Below are positions 57,374 through 64,000 of a DNA stretch of 64,000 nt, in pieces. The DNA lies in contig JAEUQU010000002.1 in NCBI GenBank assembly GCA_016789455.1, forward strand, positions 310,001 to 374,000. Direction: 5' to 3'. The first letter of the stretch is position 1. Each line of letters begins with the position of its first letter. The position numbers were made by a program, and so were the translations under genes. The notes under the pieces are model-generated. The model ran no database searches. It was not told where the DNA came from and worked only from the letters and a program-made list of their open reading frames with translations. The stretch comes from Candidatus Saccharibacteria bacterium. Its GTDB lineage: Bacteria > Patescibacteriota > Saccharimonadia > Saccharimonadales > Saccharimonadaceae.

Positions 57374-57811
57374 TCAGGCGGTCCGCGGCCGGTACGTGTC
57401 GTGCTCGAACGCCGAGGCGTCGTCACCGGTGACGATGACTTCACTGGGCAGCAGTGCGCCGCCGGCGGCGGCCAGCTGGGTGGCGGGCCGGGCGTGCAGC
57501 ATGACTGCGAAGTAGCACTCCTCGCCGGTGTCGCTGGTGTAGGTGCAGACTGCGATCGGCTCGCAGATCACACGGGCCTCGGTCTGGTGCGTCAGCAGCA
57601 TCAGCTGGAAGGCCTGGGTGAAATCGAGGATGCGCACCAGGCGGGCCGTCCGGATGCTGCCGTCCACCTCGACGGGGAAGCTGGACGTCGGCATCACGGC
57701 ACCAGCGGGCCGCCTGGGCGTGAACACCCAGGTGCGCAGCTGCAGTGCCGCGCGCAGCGTCTGCTGGACCTCCAGGCCGAAGGCCAGACGGACAGTTTGC
57801 TGTACGGTCAT
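57374..57811 (-). CDS. Unknown protein, member D of a four-gene paralogue family
   Basis: The protein has 145 residues from ATG 57811, with GGGAGGA upstream. Beta-rich, soluble, no signal. Shared landmarks with its three neighbours: an N-terminal helix (FGLEVQQTLRAALQL), a middle strand followed by the core PIAVCTYTSDTGEECYFAVMLHARP, and an acidic C-terminal region. GC-rich codon style. No known family. Confidence 0.62.
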   Translation of the reverse strand: MTVQQTVRLAFGLEVQQTLRAALQLRTWVFTPRRPAGAVMPTSSFPVEVDGSIRTARLVRILDFTQAFQLMLLTHQTEARVICEPIAVCTYTSDTGEECYFAVMLHARPATQLAAAGGALLPSEVIVTGDDASAFEHDTYRPRTA

Positions 57812-57915
57812 TGTTCCTCCCGGAACGCTCGCTGTAGGACTGACTAACATATGACACCAGAGCGCATGGGGCAAGTCAAGAAAAAGAAGGCGAAAGGCCG
57901 TTGTATTTAAGTGAA

Positions 57916-57956
57916 GAGGCCAGCTCCGCCGCGTGTCTGCGGGCGGAGCTGGCCTC
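57916..57956 (-). terminator. 15-bp hairpin after member C
   Basis: GAGGCCAGCTCCGCC / GGCGGAGCTGGCCTC with a GC-rich loop, 13 bases after the stop at 57970. Confidence 0.75.
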
Positions 57957-57969
57957 GGTGGGGACGGAC

Positions 57970-58383
57970 TCAGTGGTCTGTCATGTCGAAGATCCGCGGG
58001 TCGTCCAGCAGGCTGGGGTCGACGCCGGTGTAGAGCACCTGGCGGACGGTGAGGGCCCGGTCGGGCTCGGCGCCCATGAGGTTCTGGGCCTCCAGCTCGA
58101 CGACGAAGTACACTTCGGTGCCGTCATCGTCGCGGTAGGAACCGGCGGCCACGGGGTAGTTGCCAGGCGGTATATCCCTGGCCGGCAGCGCGTAGGGCTG
58201 CTGGATGTCGATGGGGTACTCGCGCTCGTCCACCATGATGGTGAGCGTGACATCTTGCGCGGCGGCGTCATCCGAGGCGCCGCCGGCGGGAATGGTGTAG
58301 CGCCTGTCGAGCCTCCAGAGCCGCCACAGGTGGTTGACGGTGTCGAAGGGCAGATAGAGGCTGTCGGGGTAGCGGCATTCCAT
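57970..58383 (-). CDS. Unknown protein, member C of the paralogue family
   Basis: The protein has 137 residues from ATG 58383. Landmarks: LPFDTVNHLWRLWRL, LPARDIPPGNYPVAAGSYRDDDG, EVYFVVELEAQNLMG. They align with PVAxC-S/T and (Y/F)FVVxL elements of the other members. The ribosome binding site is weak, so translation may depend on member B, which ends 24 bases upstream. Confidence 0.62.
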   Translation of the reverse strand: MECRYPDSLYLPFDTVNHLWRLWRLDRRYTIPAGGASDDAAAQDVTLTIMVDEREYPIDIQQPYALPARDIPPGNYPVAAGSYRDDDGTEVYFVVELEAQNLMGAEPDRALTVRQVLYTGVDPSLLDDPRIFDMTDH

Positions 58384-58407
58384 GTCGGTCTCGCTTTCGT
58401 GTTGTCG

Positions 58408-58914
58408 TCAGTCCTGTTCGGCGGGGGCGGTGAAGCGTTCGAGCTGTGCCAGGTCGTCTTCACTGACGTCCTGAGCGATGACTGGCCTGATGACGAGTCC
58501 GAACTGCAGTTGTGGCACGCCGGAAATGTCGTCGAACTCTGGGCGAAGCGATACGATGTTTCCACCGGTGGCATTGCCCGATACCTTTCTGGCATACAGA
58601 TCGACCACGACGTAGCTGAACGGCGTGTCGTCGCCAACGAAGCTGCAGATGGCGACCGGCAGGCTGATGTCCAGCCGGGCGTCCTCGATGGGCCGGCGCA
58701 GACGTTCCTTCTCGGCGCGCGGCAGGGGCACTTCGCGGACGAGGACGAAGTCGGTGTAGAGCTGGCCATCAACGAAGATGCCAGAACTCCGCTCGTCGAC
58801 CGTGCTGTCGTACTCCGGGCCGTAGCCCAGCGCGACGTGCAGGTCGATCATGTACCACAGCGTCTGCTCGCAGTTGCCGCCGAAGCTGATGGTCTGGGCA
58901 GTGTGCCGTTGCAT
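58408..58914 (-). CDS. Unknown protein, member B of the paralogue family
   Basis: The protein has 168 residues from ATG 58914, with GAGAGGA upstream. Landmarks: ISFGGNCEQTLWYMIDLHVAL, LDISLPVAICSFVGDDTPFSYVVVDLYARK (core PVAICSFVG, YVVVDLYAR), and an acidic C-terminus. The central beta core is shared with members A, C and D. Confidence 0.62.
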   Translation of the reverse strand: MQRHTAQTISFGGNCEQTLWYMIDLHVALGYGPEYDSTVDERSSGIFVDGQLYTDFVLVREVPLPRAEKERLRRPIEDARLDISLPVAICSFVGDDTPFSYVVVDLYARKVSGNATGGNIVSLRPEFDDISGVPQLQFGLVIRPVIAQDVSEDDLAQLERFTAPAEQD

Positions 58915-59056
58915 GCGTGTCCTCTCGGGTCACAGGGGTGAGTCTACTTCGACAGTATTACAGTAAAATAAAAAGTAAATAAATTCAAACCGTTTCGTCC
59001 TTGCCGTAACGGCGGGACTCATCAGAAGGGCGATAAGCCATTGACGGTTCGTCAGC

Positions 59057-59086
59057 GCCCCGCCAGCGCGTGTTGTCTGGCGGGGC
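59057..59086 (-). terminator. Hairpin after member A
   Basis: GCCCCGCCAG / CTGGCGGGGC with loop CGCGTGTTGT, just after the stop at 59098. There is no T-run. Confidence 0.6.
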
Positions 59087-59097
59087 TGGCACGATGC

Positions 59098-59538
59098 TCA
59101 TGTCGAGAACAGGCTGAGGTCGCTCAGCCGGCCTGGGTTGAGCTTGGAGATGAGCAGTGGACGAGGCTGCAGTCCAGCCGAGACCTCGGGCAGATTGGAA
59201 TCATCGTTGGTGATGATGTGAAGATCCACCACGAAGTAGTGCGTGTAGTGTGACGGGTCGTCGACCGCACAGACCGCAACCGGCCGGACCAGATTGATAC
59301 GGGGGTACAGCTGGCGGCTGCACAGCATGTCATCCAGATCCGGTGGCAGCTGGATGTTCAGGACGACCGTTCCGCTGGTGAACACCACGTCGTCCGCCGT
59401 CAGCAGGAAGCCTTCGTCTGGCCCCTTGCAACGCAGCGGCGCGAGGATTGGCGGCGCATCAGCTGGCAGGATCTCGTACCAGATAGCGGCGATGGCCTGA
59501 GAGCCCAGTTCTATGGTGCTGGGCCTGTACTCGTCCAT
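59098..59538 (-). CDS. Unknown protein, member A of the paralogue family
   Basis: The protein has 146 residues from ATG 59538 (AAAGAGC upstream). Landmarks: IELGSQAIAAIWYEIL, LVRPVAVCAVDDPSHYTHYFVVDLHIITND. The pattern P-V-A-V-C followed by an acidic loop and a Y-F-V-V-D-L strand is common to all four proteins. It is first in the minus-strand array; spacing and hairpins suggest each gene can be expressed separately. Confidence 0.62.
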   Translation of the reverse strand: MDEYRPSTIELGSQAIAAIWYEILPADAPPILAPLRCKGPDEGFLLTADDVVFTSGTVVLNIQLPPDLDDMLCSRQLYPRINLVRPVAVCAVDDPSHYTHYFVVDLHIITNDDSNLPEVSAGLQPRPLLISKLNPGRLSDLSLFST

Positions 59539-59689
59539 TATGCTCTTTTCATCGTGTCGGGAATGCTGACGTTTGCATGTAAGCACATTTTAACAAAAAA
59601 GTCAAGTACCTATACAGGCTATGGTGGTAAAGTGTACAATGGACACTAAATAGCGCTTGCGCTTAAAAGACTTATACAAGGAGTGGAGT

Positions 59690-60706
59690 ATGAAGACGAA
59701 GATTGCCATCAACGGGTTCGGCCGTATCGGCCGCAATGCTTTTAAGATCGCATTTGAACGCAGCGATGTCGAAGTGGTCGCCATCAACGACCTGACCGAC
59801 ACCAAGACGCTGGCGCACCTTTTGAAGCACGACAGTTCCTACGGCGCCTACGAGCACGAAGTAGGGTATGACGAAAGCGGCATCATCGTGAAGGGCAAGC
59901 ACATCAAGGTGCTGGCAGAGAAAGACCCGGCCGCATTGCCTTGGGCAGCGTTCGGCGTGGATGTCGTCATTGAGAGCACCGGTTTCTTCGTTGACCCGGC
60001 TAAGGCCCGGGCGCATATCGACCCGGCCGGCGCTAAAAAAGTCGTCATCAGCGCCCCCGCCAAGGGCGAAGGTGCCGATACCGTCGTGCTTGGTGTCAAC
60101 GAAGGTCAGTTGCAGACCGCTACGGATGTGGTGAGTAACGCCAGCTGTACCACCAACTGCATCACTCCGGTCATGGCTATCCTGGAGTCACACTTCGGCA
60201 TTGAGAAGGCCATGATGACCACCGTGCACAGCTACACCGCCAGCCAGCGCCTGCAGGACGCACCGGCCAAGGACTTACGCGAGGCGCGGGCGGCTGCAGA
60301 GAACATCGTCCCAACTACCACCGGTGCCAGCATCGCTGCCGCCAAGGCATTGCCAGCTCTGACGAACCGCTTCGGTGGTATGAGTGTGCGCGTGCCGACG
60401 CCGGTCGTCAGTATGAGCGACTTCGTCGTACTGCTGAAGCGTGACGTCACCGTCGAAGAAGTTAATGAAACGTTCAGAAAAGCTGCACAAGAACCGTTTT
60501 ACCAGGGTATTGTTGACGTGACCGAAGAAGAACTGGTCAGCAGCGATTTCAAAGGCAACAGCCACAGCTGTATTGTCGATCTGCCGTTGACCTCGGTCAT
60601 CGGCGGCAACATGCTGAAGGTCGTCGCCTGGTACGACAACGAGTGGGGCTATAGCAACCGTCTGGTTGAGCTGACTGCAGACCTTGGCCGCACCCTCAAG
60701 AAATAA
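59690..60706 (+). CDS. gap: Glyceraldehyde-3-phosphate dehydrogenase
   Basis: The protein has 338 residues from ATG 59690, preceded by AAGGAGTGG. NAD-binding INGFGRIGRNAFK, catalytic Cys in SNASCTTNC (about 151), the S-loop region, and the C-terminal WYDNEWGYSNRLVEL. It converts glyceraldehyde 3-phosphate to 1,3-bisphosphoglycerate. Full length, with optimised codons. Confidence 0.96.
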   Translation: MKTKIAINGFGRIGRNAFKIAFERSDVEVVAINDLTDTKTLAHLLKHDSSYGAYEHEVGYDESGIIVKGKHIKVLAEKDPAALPWAAFGVDVVIESTGFFVDPAKARAHIDPAGAKKVVISAPAKGEGADTVVLGVNEGQLQTATDVVSNASCTTNCITPVMAILESHFGIEKAMMTTVHSYTASQRLQDAPAKDLREARAAAENIVPTTTGASIAAAKALPALTNRFGGMSVRVPTPVVSMSDFVVLLKRDVTVEEVNETFRKAAQEPFYQGIVDVTEEELVSSDFKGNSHSCIVDLPLTSVIGGNMLKVVAWYDNEWGYSNRLVELTADLGRTLKK

Positions 60707-60739
60707 GCAGATAACAGCAAGATGTAAAGGACTGCGCGC

Positions 60740-61189
60740 ATGAAAATATACCTCGGCTCCGACCACCAGGGCTTCCATCTCAAGCAAGATATATTCGCGT
60801 ATTTATCGCGTCATAATTATGATGTTGAGGATGTGGGCGATAAGCAGCTCGATCCTGATGACGACTTCACCGACTTTGCTTTCCTGGCCACCACCAAGGT
60901 GCTTGGCTCGGAAGACAAGGACCCGCGGGCTATCCTGATCTGCGGTGGCGGGCAAGGTATGGCTATGGCGGCCAACCGCGTGCAGGGCATCCGGGCTGCC
61001 GTGGTCTGGGATGCCTACGAGGCCCGTATGACGCGAAACGATAACGACAGCAATGTCCTGAGCCTGCCGGCCCGTCTGCTGGAAGGTCACGAGGAGGCCT
61101 GGCAAGGTATTTTGGAAACCTGGTTGAGTACGCCGTTCGCCGGGGCGCCGCGGTATGTCCGGCGCATTCAGAAGCTGGACCAGATTTAA
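60740..61189 (+). CDS. rpiB: RpiB/LacAB-family sugar-phosphate isomerase
   Basis: The protein has 149 residues. N-terminal GSDHQGFHLK, the active-site strand ILICGGGQGMAMAANRVQGIRAAVVWDAYEA (core CGGGQGMAMAANR) with the Cys base at about residue 68, and the basic C-terminus. It should interconvert ribose 5-phosphate and ribulose 5-phosphate; LacA/B-like specificity is possible. The partner Rpe-like gene follows. Confidence 0.87.
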   Translation: MKIYLGSDHQGFHLKQDIFAYLSRHNYDVEDVGDKQLDPDDDFTDFAFLATTKVLGSEDKDPRAILICGGGQGMAMAANRVQGIRAAVVWDAYEARMTRNDNDSNVLSLPARLLEGHEEAWQGILETWLSTPFAGAPRYVRRIQKLDQI

Positions 61190-61218
61190 CCACCGTACTC
61201 ATGATCCTGTAGACACGA

Positions 61219-61244
61219 AAACCCGGCCACTCCGCCGGGTTTCT
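61219..61244 (+). terminator. Terminator of gap-rpiB
   Basis: AAACCCGGC / GCCGGGTTT with a six-base loop, then TCTCG. Confidence 0.8.
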
Positions 61245-61246
61245 CG

Positions 61247-61252
61247 TATAAT
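61247..61252 (+). promoter_or_regulatory. -10 box, leaderless start of the Rpe-like gene
   Basis: CGTATAAT with six bases before ATG 61259. It begins two bases after the preceding terminator. Confidence 0.65.
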
Positions 61253-61258
61253 AGACGT

Positions 61259-61888
61259 ATGAGTGTCATTGTCCCCACCGTCACCACCAATGAGCCGCAT
61301 ATTTACCGGCAGCAGATCGAGCGCATCGCGCCGTTCGCCAAGCGGGTCCATATCGACCTGGCGGATGGTGTATTCGCACCAAACCGTCTGATCAATCCCA
61401 TCCAATCCTGGTGGCCCGAAGACATGACGGCCGACCTACATCTGATGTATGAGGACCCGGCGACGCAGGCAGAAACGGTAGTCAGCCTGAAGCCGGATCT
61501 GGTCGTCATTCATGCTGAGGCAGTCGGTAACTTACCGGCGCTGATCGAGCACTGGCAGAAGTTCGGTCTGAAGGTGGGCATCTCGCTGTTGCAGGAAACG
61601 ACGCCGGAAGATGCCCATGCCTTGATTCCCCTGGTTGACCACGTTTTAATTTTCAGCGGAGATTTAGGGCATTTCGGCGGGCAGGCCGACCTGCGGCTGC
61701 TGGATAAGATTCCGGCTATCAAACGGTTGAACCCCGAAGTGGAGATAGCCTGGGACGGCGGCATCTCGCTTGATAACGCGGCGTCACTTGCAAAAGCCGG
61801 CGTCGACGTACTGAATACCGGCGGAGCGATCCAGCGGGCCGAAGACCCGGCAGCGGCTTATGATGCCCTGGCCTCGGCAATCTCTTAG
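61259..61888 (+). CDS. Ribulose-phosphate 3-epimerase-like protein
   Basis: The protein has 209 residues. TIM-barrel with RVHIDLADGVFAPN, ADLHLMYEDP, VVIHAEA, and the phosphate-site WDGGISLDNAASLAKAGVDVLNTGGAI. Compared with classical Rpe, the SxNPGFGGQ loop reads SGDLGHFGGQ and the VDGG Asp is kept. It may therefore be a divergent epimerase rather than standard Rpe. Together with RpiB it would serve pentose phosphate interconversion. Confidence 0.82.
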   Translation: MSVIVPTVTTNEPHIYRQQIERIAPFAKRVHIDLADGVFAPNRLINPIQSWWPEDMTADLHLMYEDPATQAETVVSLKPDLVVIHAEAVGNLPALIEHWQKFGLKVGISLLQETTPEDAHALIPLVDHVLIFSGDLGHFGGQADLRLLDKIPAIKRLNPEVEIAWDGGISLDNAASLAKAGVDVLNTGGAIQRAEDPAAAYDALASAIS

Positions 61889-61976
61889 CACGTTTTTCAT
61901 AACTCCGTATCTGTTTTATTAACTACCACTGGCCAGAACGTGGATTCGTTTTGGGCTGCTTTGGATAATGCCTCCA

Positions 61977-61999
61977 TTCAGAAGCGCCGTGCTTCTGAA
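61977..61999 (+). promoter_or_regulatory. Leader hairpin of the first DUF2690-like gene
   Basis: TTCAGAAGC / GCTTCTGAA with loop GCCGT, between a GATAAT -10 candidate and the ATG at 62038. Confidence 0.5.
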
Positions 62000-62037
62000 G
62001 CGAGCTACGCCCGTACGGCGTGCAATAGGGAGGACTG

Positions 62038-62544
62038 ATGGGCGCCATGCGCCGATTATTGTTGGCCGTGCTGGCTGCGATAGCGGTCATGCCGCTGATG
62101 TCGGCAACTGCACAAGCGGCCGGTTGCTACGGCGACTGGTGTTCCGGCAAAGACCCGGCAGCGACCGGCTGCGCACGGGATGCCGTCACTGTCGCGTCGG
62201 TTCCGCTGACGTATGCCAGCGGGTCGCTATCGGCTGGCCCCGGCGTCGTTTCCGGTTCTGTCGACATCGGGGGTGACGTATATGGGGAGCTGGAGCTGCG
62301 GTGGTCGCCGACGTGCAAGACGAACTGGGCGCGGATGCGTACCTGGCGTACCAACCAGGTGTTCATGTTGTATACCACCCAGGATACCGGCTACCGGCAA
62401 GTCAGAAGGGTGTCGGGCAGGGGTGCCGAGTGGACGCCGCCTGGCGATTCCTACACCTGGATGATATACTCGCCGGCACGATCGGTTCGGGCGCATGTCA
62501 GTGGCGGCCCGGCTTCTCCGCCCATATCCACCACTTGGGTCTGA
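62038..62544 (+). CDS. DUF2690-like secreted protein 1
   Basis: The protein has 168 residues, ATG 62038 with AGGGAGGA upstream. Signal peptide residues 1-28 (LLLAVLAAIAVMPLMSATAQAA). The mature part starts GCYGDWCSGKDPAATGC, then LELRWSPTCKTNWARMRTW, then MIYSPARSVRAHV: the Cys-rich pattern of the DUF2690 family of actinobacterial exported proteins. Function is unknown in the family. It is paired with a small membrane protein downstream. Confidence 0.82.
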   Translation: MGAMRRLLLAVLAAIAVMPLMSATAQAAGCYGDWCSGKDPAATGCARDAVTVASVPLTYASGSLSAGPGVVSGSVDIGGDVYGELELRWSPTCKTNWARMRTWRTNQVFMLYTTQDTGYRQVRRVSGRGAEWTPPGDSYTWMIYSPARSVRAHVSGGPASPPISTTWV

Positions 62545-62550
62545 CGGCCC

Positions 62551-62588
62551 GTTCCTCCGCAGTGCGCTGCCATGTGCTGCGGAGGAAC
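62551..62588 (+). terminator. Hairpin between DUF2690-like gene 1 and its partner
   Basis: GTTCCTCCGCAG / CTGCGGAGGAAC, 14-base loop, no T-run. It could reduce, but not block, transcription into 62619. Confidence 0.7.
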
Positions 62589-62618
62589 AACACTACCATA
62601 ATAAATGAAAGGTCCATC

Positions 62619-62882
62619 ATGACGCTTGAAGGTCTGCGCGGTTTATTTGTTACGTTTTCAACTTTTTTGGTGGAGATTAGCCTGCTGGTTGCGCTTATCA
62701 TTTTCCTACCAAGGTTGCTTCGGGCGGTGAGGGTGAACGTGGACGCACATAAACATATCATTGCGACGGCGCGAGCGGTCATGCTGGCGTATCTGCTTGT
62801 ATTCTATGTCTTGAAAGTGGCGTCGCTGTTCGTAAGTGGTGTTTTGCTGCGGATATTTGATGTAGTGACTGGAACTTATTAG
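62619..62882 (+). CDS. Small two-helix membrane protein 1
   Basis: The protein has 87 residues from ATG 62619 (AAAGG upstream). Two helices (FLVEISLLVALIIFLPRLL and AVMLAYLLVFYVLKVASLF) are joined by a basic loop. Similar in size, helix placement and loop (LPRLLRAV versus LPQIVRIF; HIIATARAVM versus IAVLRALM) to the protein at 63692. It is the partner of the DUF2690-like gene upstream. Confidence 0.6.
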   Translation: MTLEGLRGLFVTFSTFLVEISLLVALIIFLPRLLRAVRVNVDAHKHIIATARAVMLAYLLVFYVLKVASLFVSGVLLRIFDVVTGTY

Positions 62883-62888
62883 AGCTGT

Positions 62889-62919
62889 AATTGCGGCGCT
62901 GGTGCTGCAATTGTTTTTT
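62889..62919 (+). terminator. Terminator ending the first DUF2690 cassette
   Basis: AATTGCGGC / GCTGCAATT, six-base loop, then GTTTTTTG. Confidence 0.7.
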
Positions 62920-62981
62920 GCTGTCGGGTTCCTGCGCTGTGCGTGTTCGAATGGCGCCCCAGCTCCAAAGGAGACTGCTGC

Positions 62982-63101
62982 ATGTCACAAACTATCAACT
63001 CAGCTCGGAAGCATTACGCAGACAACGGTTCCAATTGCTTGATTTTTTACAACAGATACACTATACTGCCAGCATTCAGGAGCTGTTTGTTTCTGAAGTG
63101 A
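62982..63101 (+). CDS. Possible 39-residue leader peptide
   Basis: ATG 62982 has AAGGAG eight bases upstream and a 39-codon frame to TGA at 63099-63101 (MSQTINSARKHYADNG...). It lies in the leader of the second DUF2690-like gene. It could be a regulatory leader peptide or chance; no homology is visible. Confidence 0.25.
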   Translation: MSQTINSARKHYADNGSNCLIFYNRYTILPAFRSCLFLK

Positions 63102-63139
63102 TCCATCCGCGAGATTCGACTGGAGGAGTTATAGGTAAG

Positions 63140-63616
63140 GTGCGCCGGCTACTATTGGCAGCCTTGGCTACTGCTGCGATGCTGGTGCTTACACCGGCAA
63201 CGGCACAAGCGGCCGGTTGCTACGGTGACTGGTGTACTGGCAAGGACCCCGCAGCTACAGGATGTGCAGCAGATGCCGTCACAGTGGCAGTCGTGGGCCT
63301 GCATCTCAACACCATCGGCGTCGGTGGACTCAGCATTGGCGGCGACCAGTATGGCCAGCTTGAATTGCGCTGGTCTGCCCGATGCAAGACGAACTGGGCA
63401 AGAGTTCGCACGTGGATGAGCAGTAGCATGGCCGCTGTTGCTGTGGTGCAAGAGTCTACGAACAAGATGAAAGCTAGGTGGATAGGTGGCAACGAGCAGC
63501 TGCGCACTCAAGCAGGAAGCGCCTACTCACCGATGATTTACTCGCCAAAGCTGGCGGTCAGAGCATTTATCATCGGAGGCTTGTCTTCACCCGGCGCAAC
63601 CACGAATTACGTGTGA
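63140..63616 (+). CDS. DUF2690-like secreted protein 2
   Basis: The protein has 158 residues from GTG 63140, chosen because it gives a normal signal peptide (LLLAALATAAMLVLTPATAQAA). Mature part GCYGDWCTGKDPAATGC, LELRWSARCKTNWARVRTW, MIYSPKLAVRAF matches protein 1 almost position by position; the middle (about 60-75 and 105-130) has diverged. Ribosome binding is weak at good spacing; a GGAGGAG run lies about 14 bases upstream. Confidence 0.8.
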   Translation: MRRLLLAALATAAMLVLTPATAQAAGCYGDWCTGKDPAATGCAADAVTVAVVGLHLNTIGVGGLSIGGDQYGQLELRWSARCKTNWARVRTWMSSSMAAVAVVQESTNKMKARWIGGNEQLRTQAGSAYSPMIYSPKLAVRAFIIGGLSSPGATTNYV

Positions 63617-63625
63617 CAGGCATGC

Positions 63626-63664
63626 TTCTTCAGCGGGGCGGCAGCACACCGCCTCGCTGAAGAA
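63626..63664 (+). terminator. Hairpin between DUF2690-like gene 2 and its partner
   Basis: TTCTTCAGCGGGGCGG / CCGCCTCGCTGAAGAA with one mismatch. It takes the same place as the hairpin in cassette 1. Confidence 0.7.
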
Positions 63665-63691
63665 CTAGAACTATATAAGAATGGAGATACT

Positions 63692-63952
63692 ATGGAATAT
63701 ACAATCGTATCAGTAATCGTTCCTGCTATCCAGTTCATACTGGGTCTCAGTCTGTACTTATATGTGTTTATAAAACTTCCGCAGATTGTGCGGATATTTC
63801 ACATGACGCGCTATATAAACGAGCACGGTATTGCGGTGCTGCGAGCACTGATGTTTGGCGCAGTTTTATCTATGGTCATTGTAGTCATTACCAGTGTGGT
63901 GGGTACTGGCATTCTACAGCTTCTATACGCTACTGGTTTACTTTTCAACTAA
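63692..63952 (+). CDS. Small two-helix membrane protein 2
   Basis: The protein has 86 residues, ATG 63692 with GGAGATACT upstream. Helices VIVPAIQFILGLSLYLYVFI and LMFGAVLSMVIVVITSVVG. Paralogue-like partner of the second DUF2690 gene. The remaining 48 bases of the window hold no visible feature. Confidence 0.6.
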   Translation: MEYTIVSVIVPAIQFILGLSLYLYVFIKLPQIVRIFHMTRYINEHGIAVLRALMFGAVLSMVIVVITSVVGTGILQLLYATGLLFN

Positions 63953-64000
63953 AATGACTCCAGTCGAAATAAAAGAGCATCATGTTATTAACCATTGCTT

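Noticed and set aside
57901..58941. 346-codon plus-strand frame over members B and C of the P-V-A-V-C family
   Set aside because: The minus-strand frames share a conserved protein pattern across four genes, with Shine-Dalgarno sites; the plus frame spans their intergenic hairpin and shows no domain.

Overview
The window looks like a chromosomal segment of a Patescibacteria (CPR) bacterium, most likely Candidatus Saccharibacteria (TM7) or a close relative. This placement is inference, not a database result. It rests on four things: many very short intergenic gaps with a -10 box only 6-9 bases before the start codon (leaderless transcription); TGA used as a normal stop, which argues against the recoded Gracilibacteria/Absconditabacteria; a phage-fibre-like surface protein; and a large share of genes without recognisable families beside a thin set of housekeeping genes (pheS-pheT, GAPDH, RpiB-like and Rpe-like sugar enzymes, pyrophosphatase, thioredoxin reductase, glutaredoxin, one tRNA-Gln).

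Layout. 0-4 kb: end of a lipoprotein-family gene, a secreted ricin-type lectin, a surface beta-helix protein, tRNA-Gln(CTG) beside an inverted copy of its own 3' end, and an unknown protein. 4-11 kb: VIT-type transporter, polysaccharide flippase, a Fic AMPylase-like protein behind an array of operator-like repeats, and a minus-strand pair encoding a 932-residue phage-fibre-like protein and a GH16-fold protein with an altered catalytic motif. 11-13.7 kb: two paralogous lipoproteins and two small exported or membrane proteins. 13.9-24.2 kb: a glycan-assembly operon (five glycosyltransferases, a polysaccharide pyruvyl transferase, a 1267-residue GT-C-like membrane protein) whose second half is clearly AT-richer. 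24.3-31.6 kb: two arrays of lineage-specific paralogues (three soluble helical proteins plus a fourth helical one; four small Cys-containing membrane proteins, one interrupted by TGA) and a secreted SGNH hydrolase. 31.8-39.7 kb: GT-C-like membrane protein, two small basic proteins, four tandem type IV pilins, a Pro/Ala-rich membrane protein and a probably abundant secreted helical protein. 39.8-47.2 kb: two PAP2 phosphatases, DUF475/TerC, RmuC, cupin, aquaporin-like channel and membrane proteins. 47.2-57.3 kb: pheS-pheT, ABC exporter, FKBP, glutaredoxin, thioredoxin reductase, GDPD, pyrophosphatase, Nudix. 57.3-59.6 kb: four paralogous unknown proteins. 59.7-64 kb: GAPDH, RpiB-like, Rpe-like, then a duplicated cassette of a DUF2690-like secreted protein plus a two-helix membrane protein.

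Functionally, the window couples a sparse core to a rich cell-envelope repertoire: lectins, pilins with binding-module-like tails, a fibre, lipoproteins and glycan assembly. This would suit an organism that lives on the surface of another cell. Two gene architectures coexist. Many core genes are leaderless. Most lineage-specific secreted or unknown genes have Shine-Dalgarno sites, strong GC-rich hairpins and a GC-rich codon style. Six separate families are present as local paralogue sets, which is the most distinctive property of the region.
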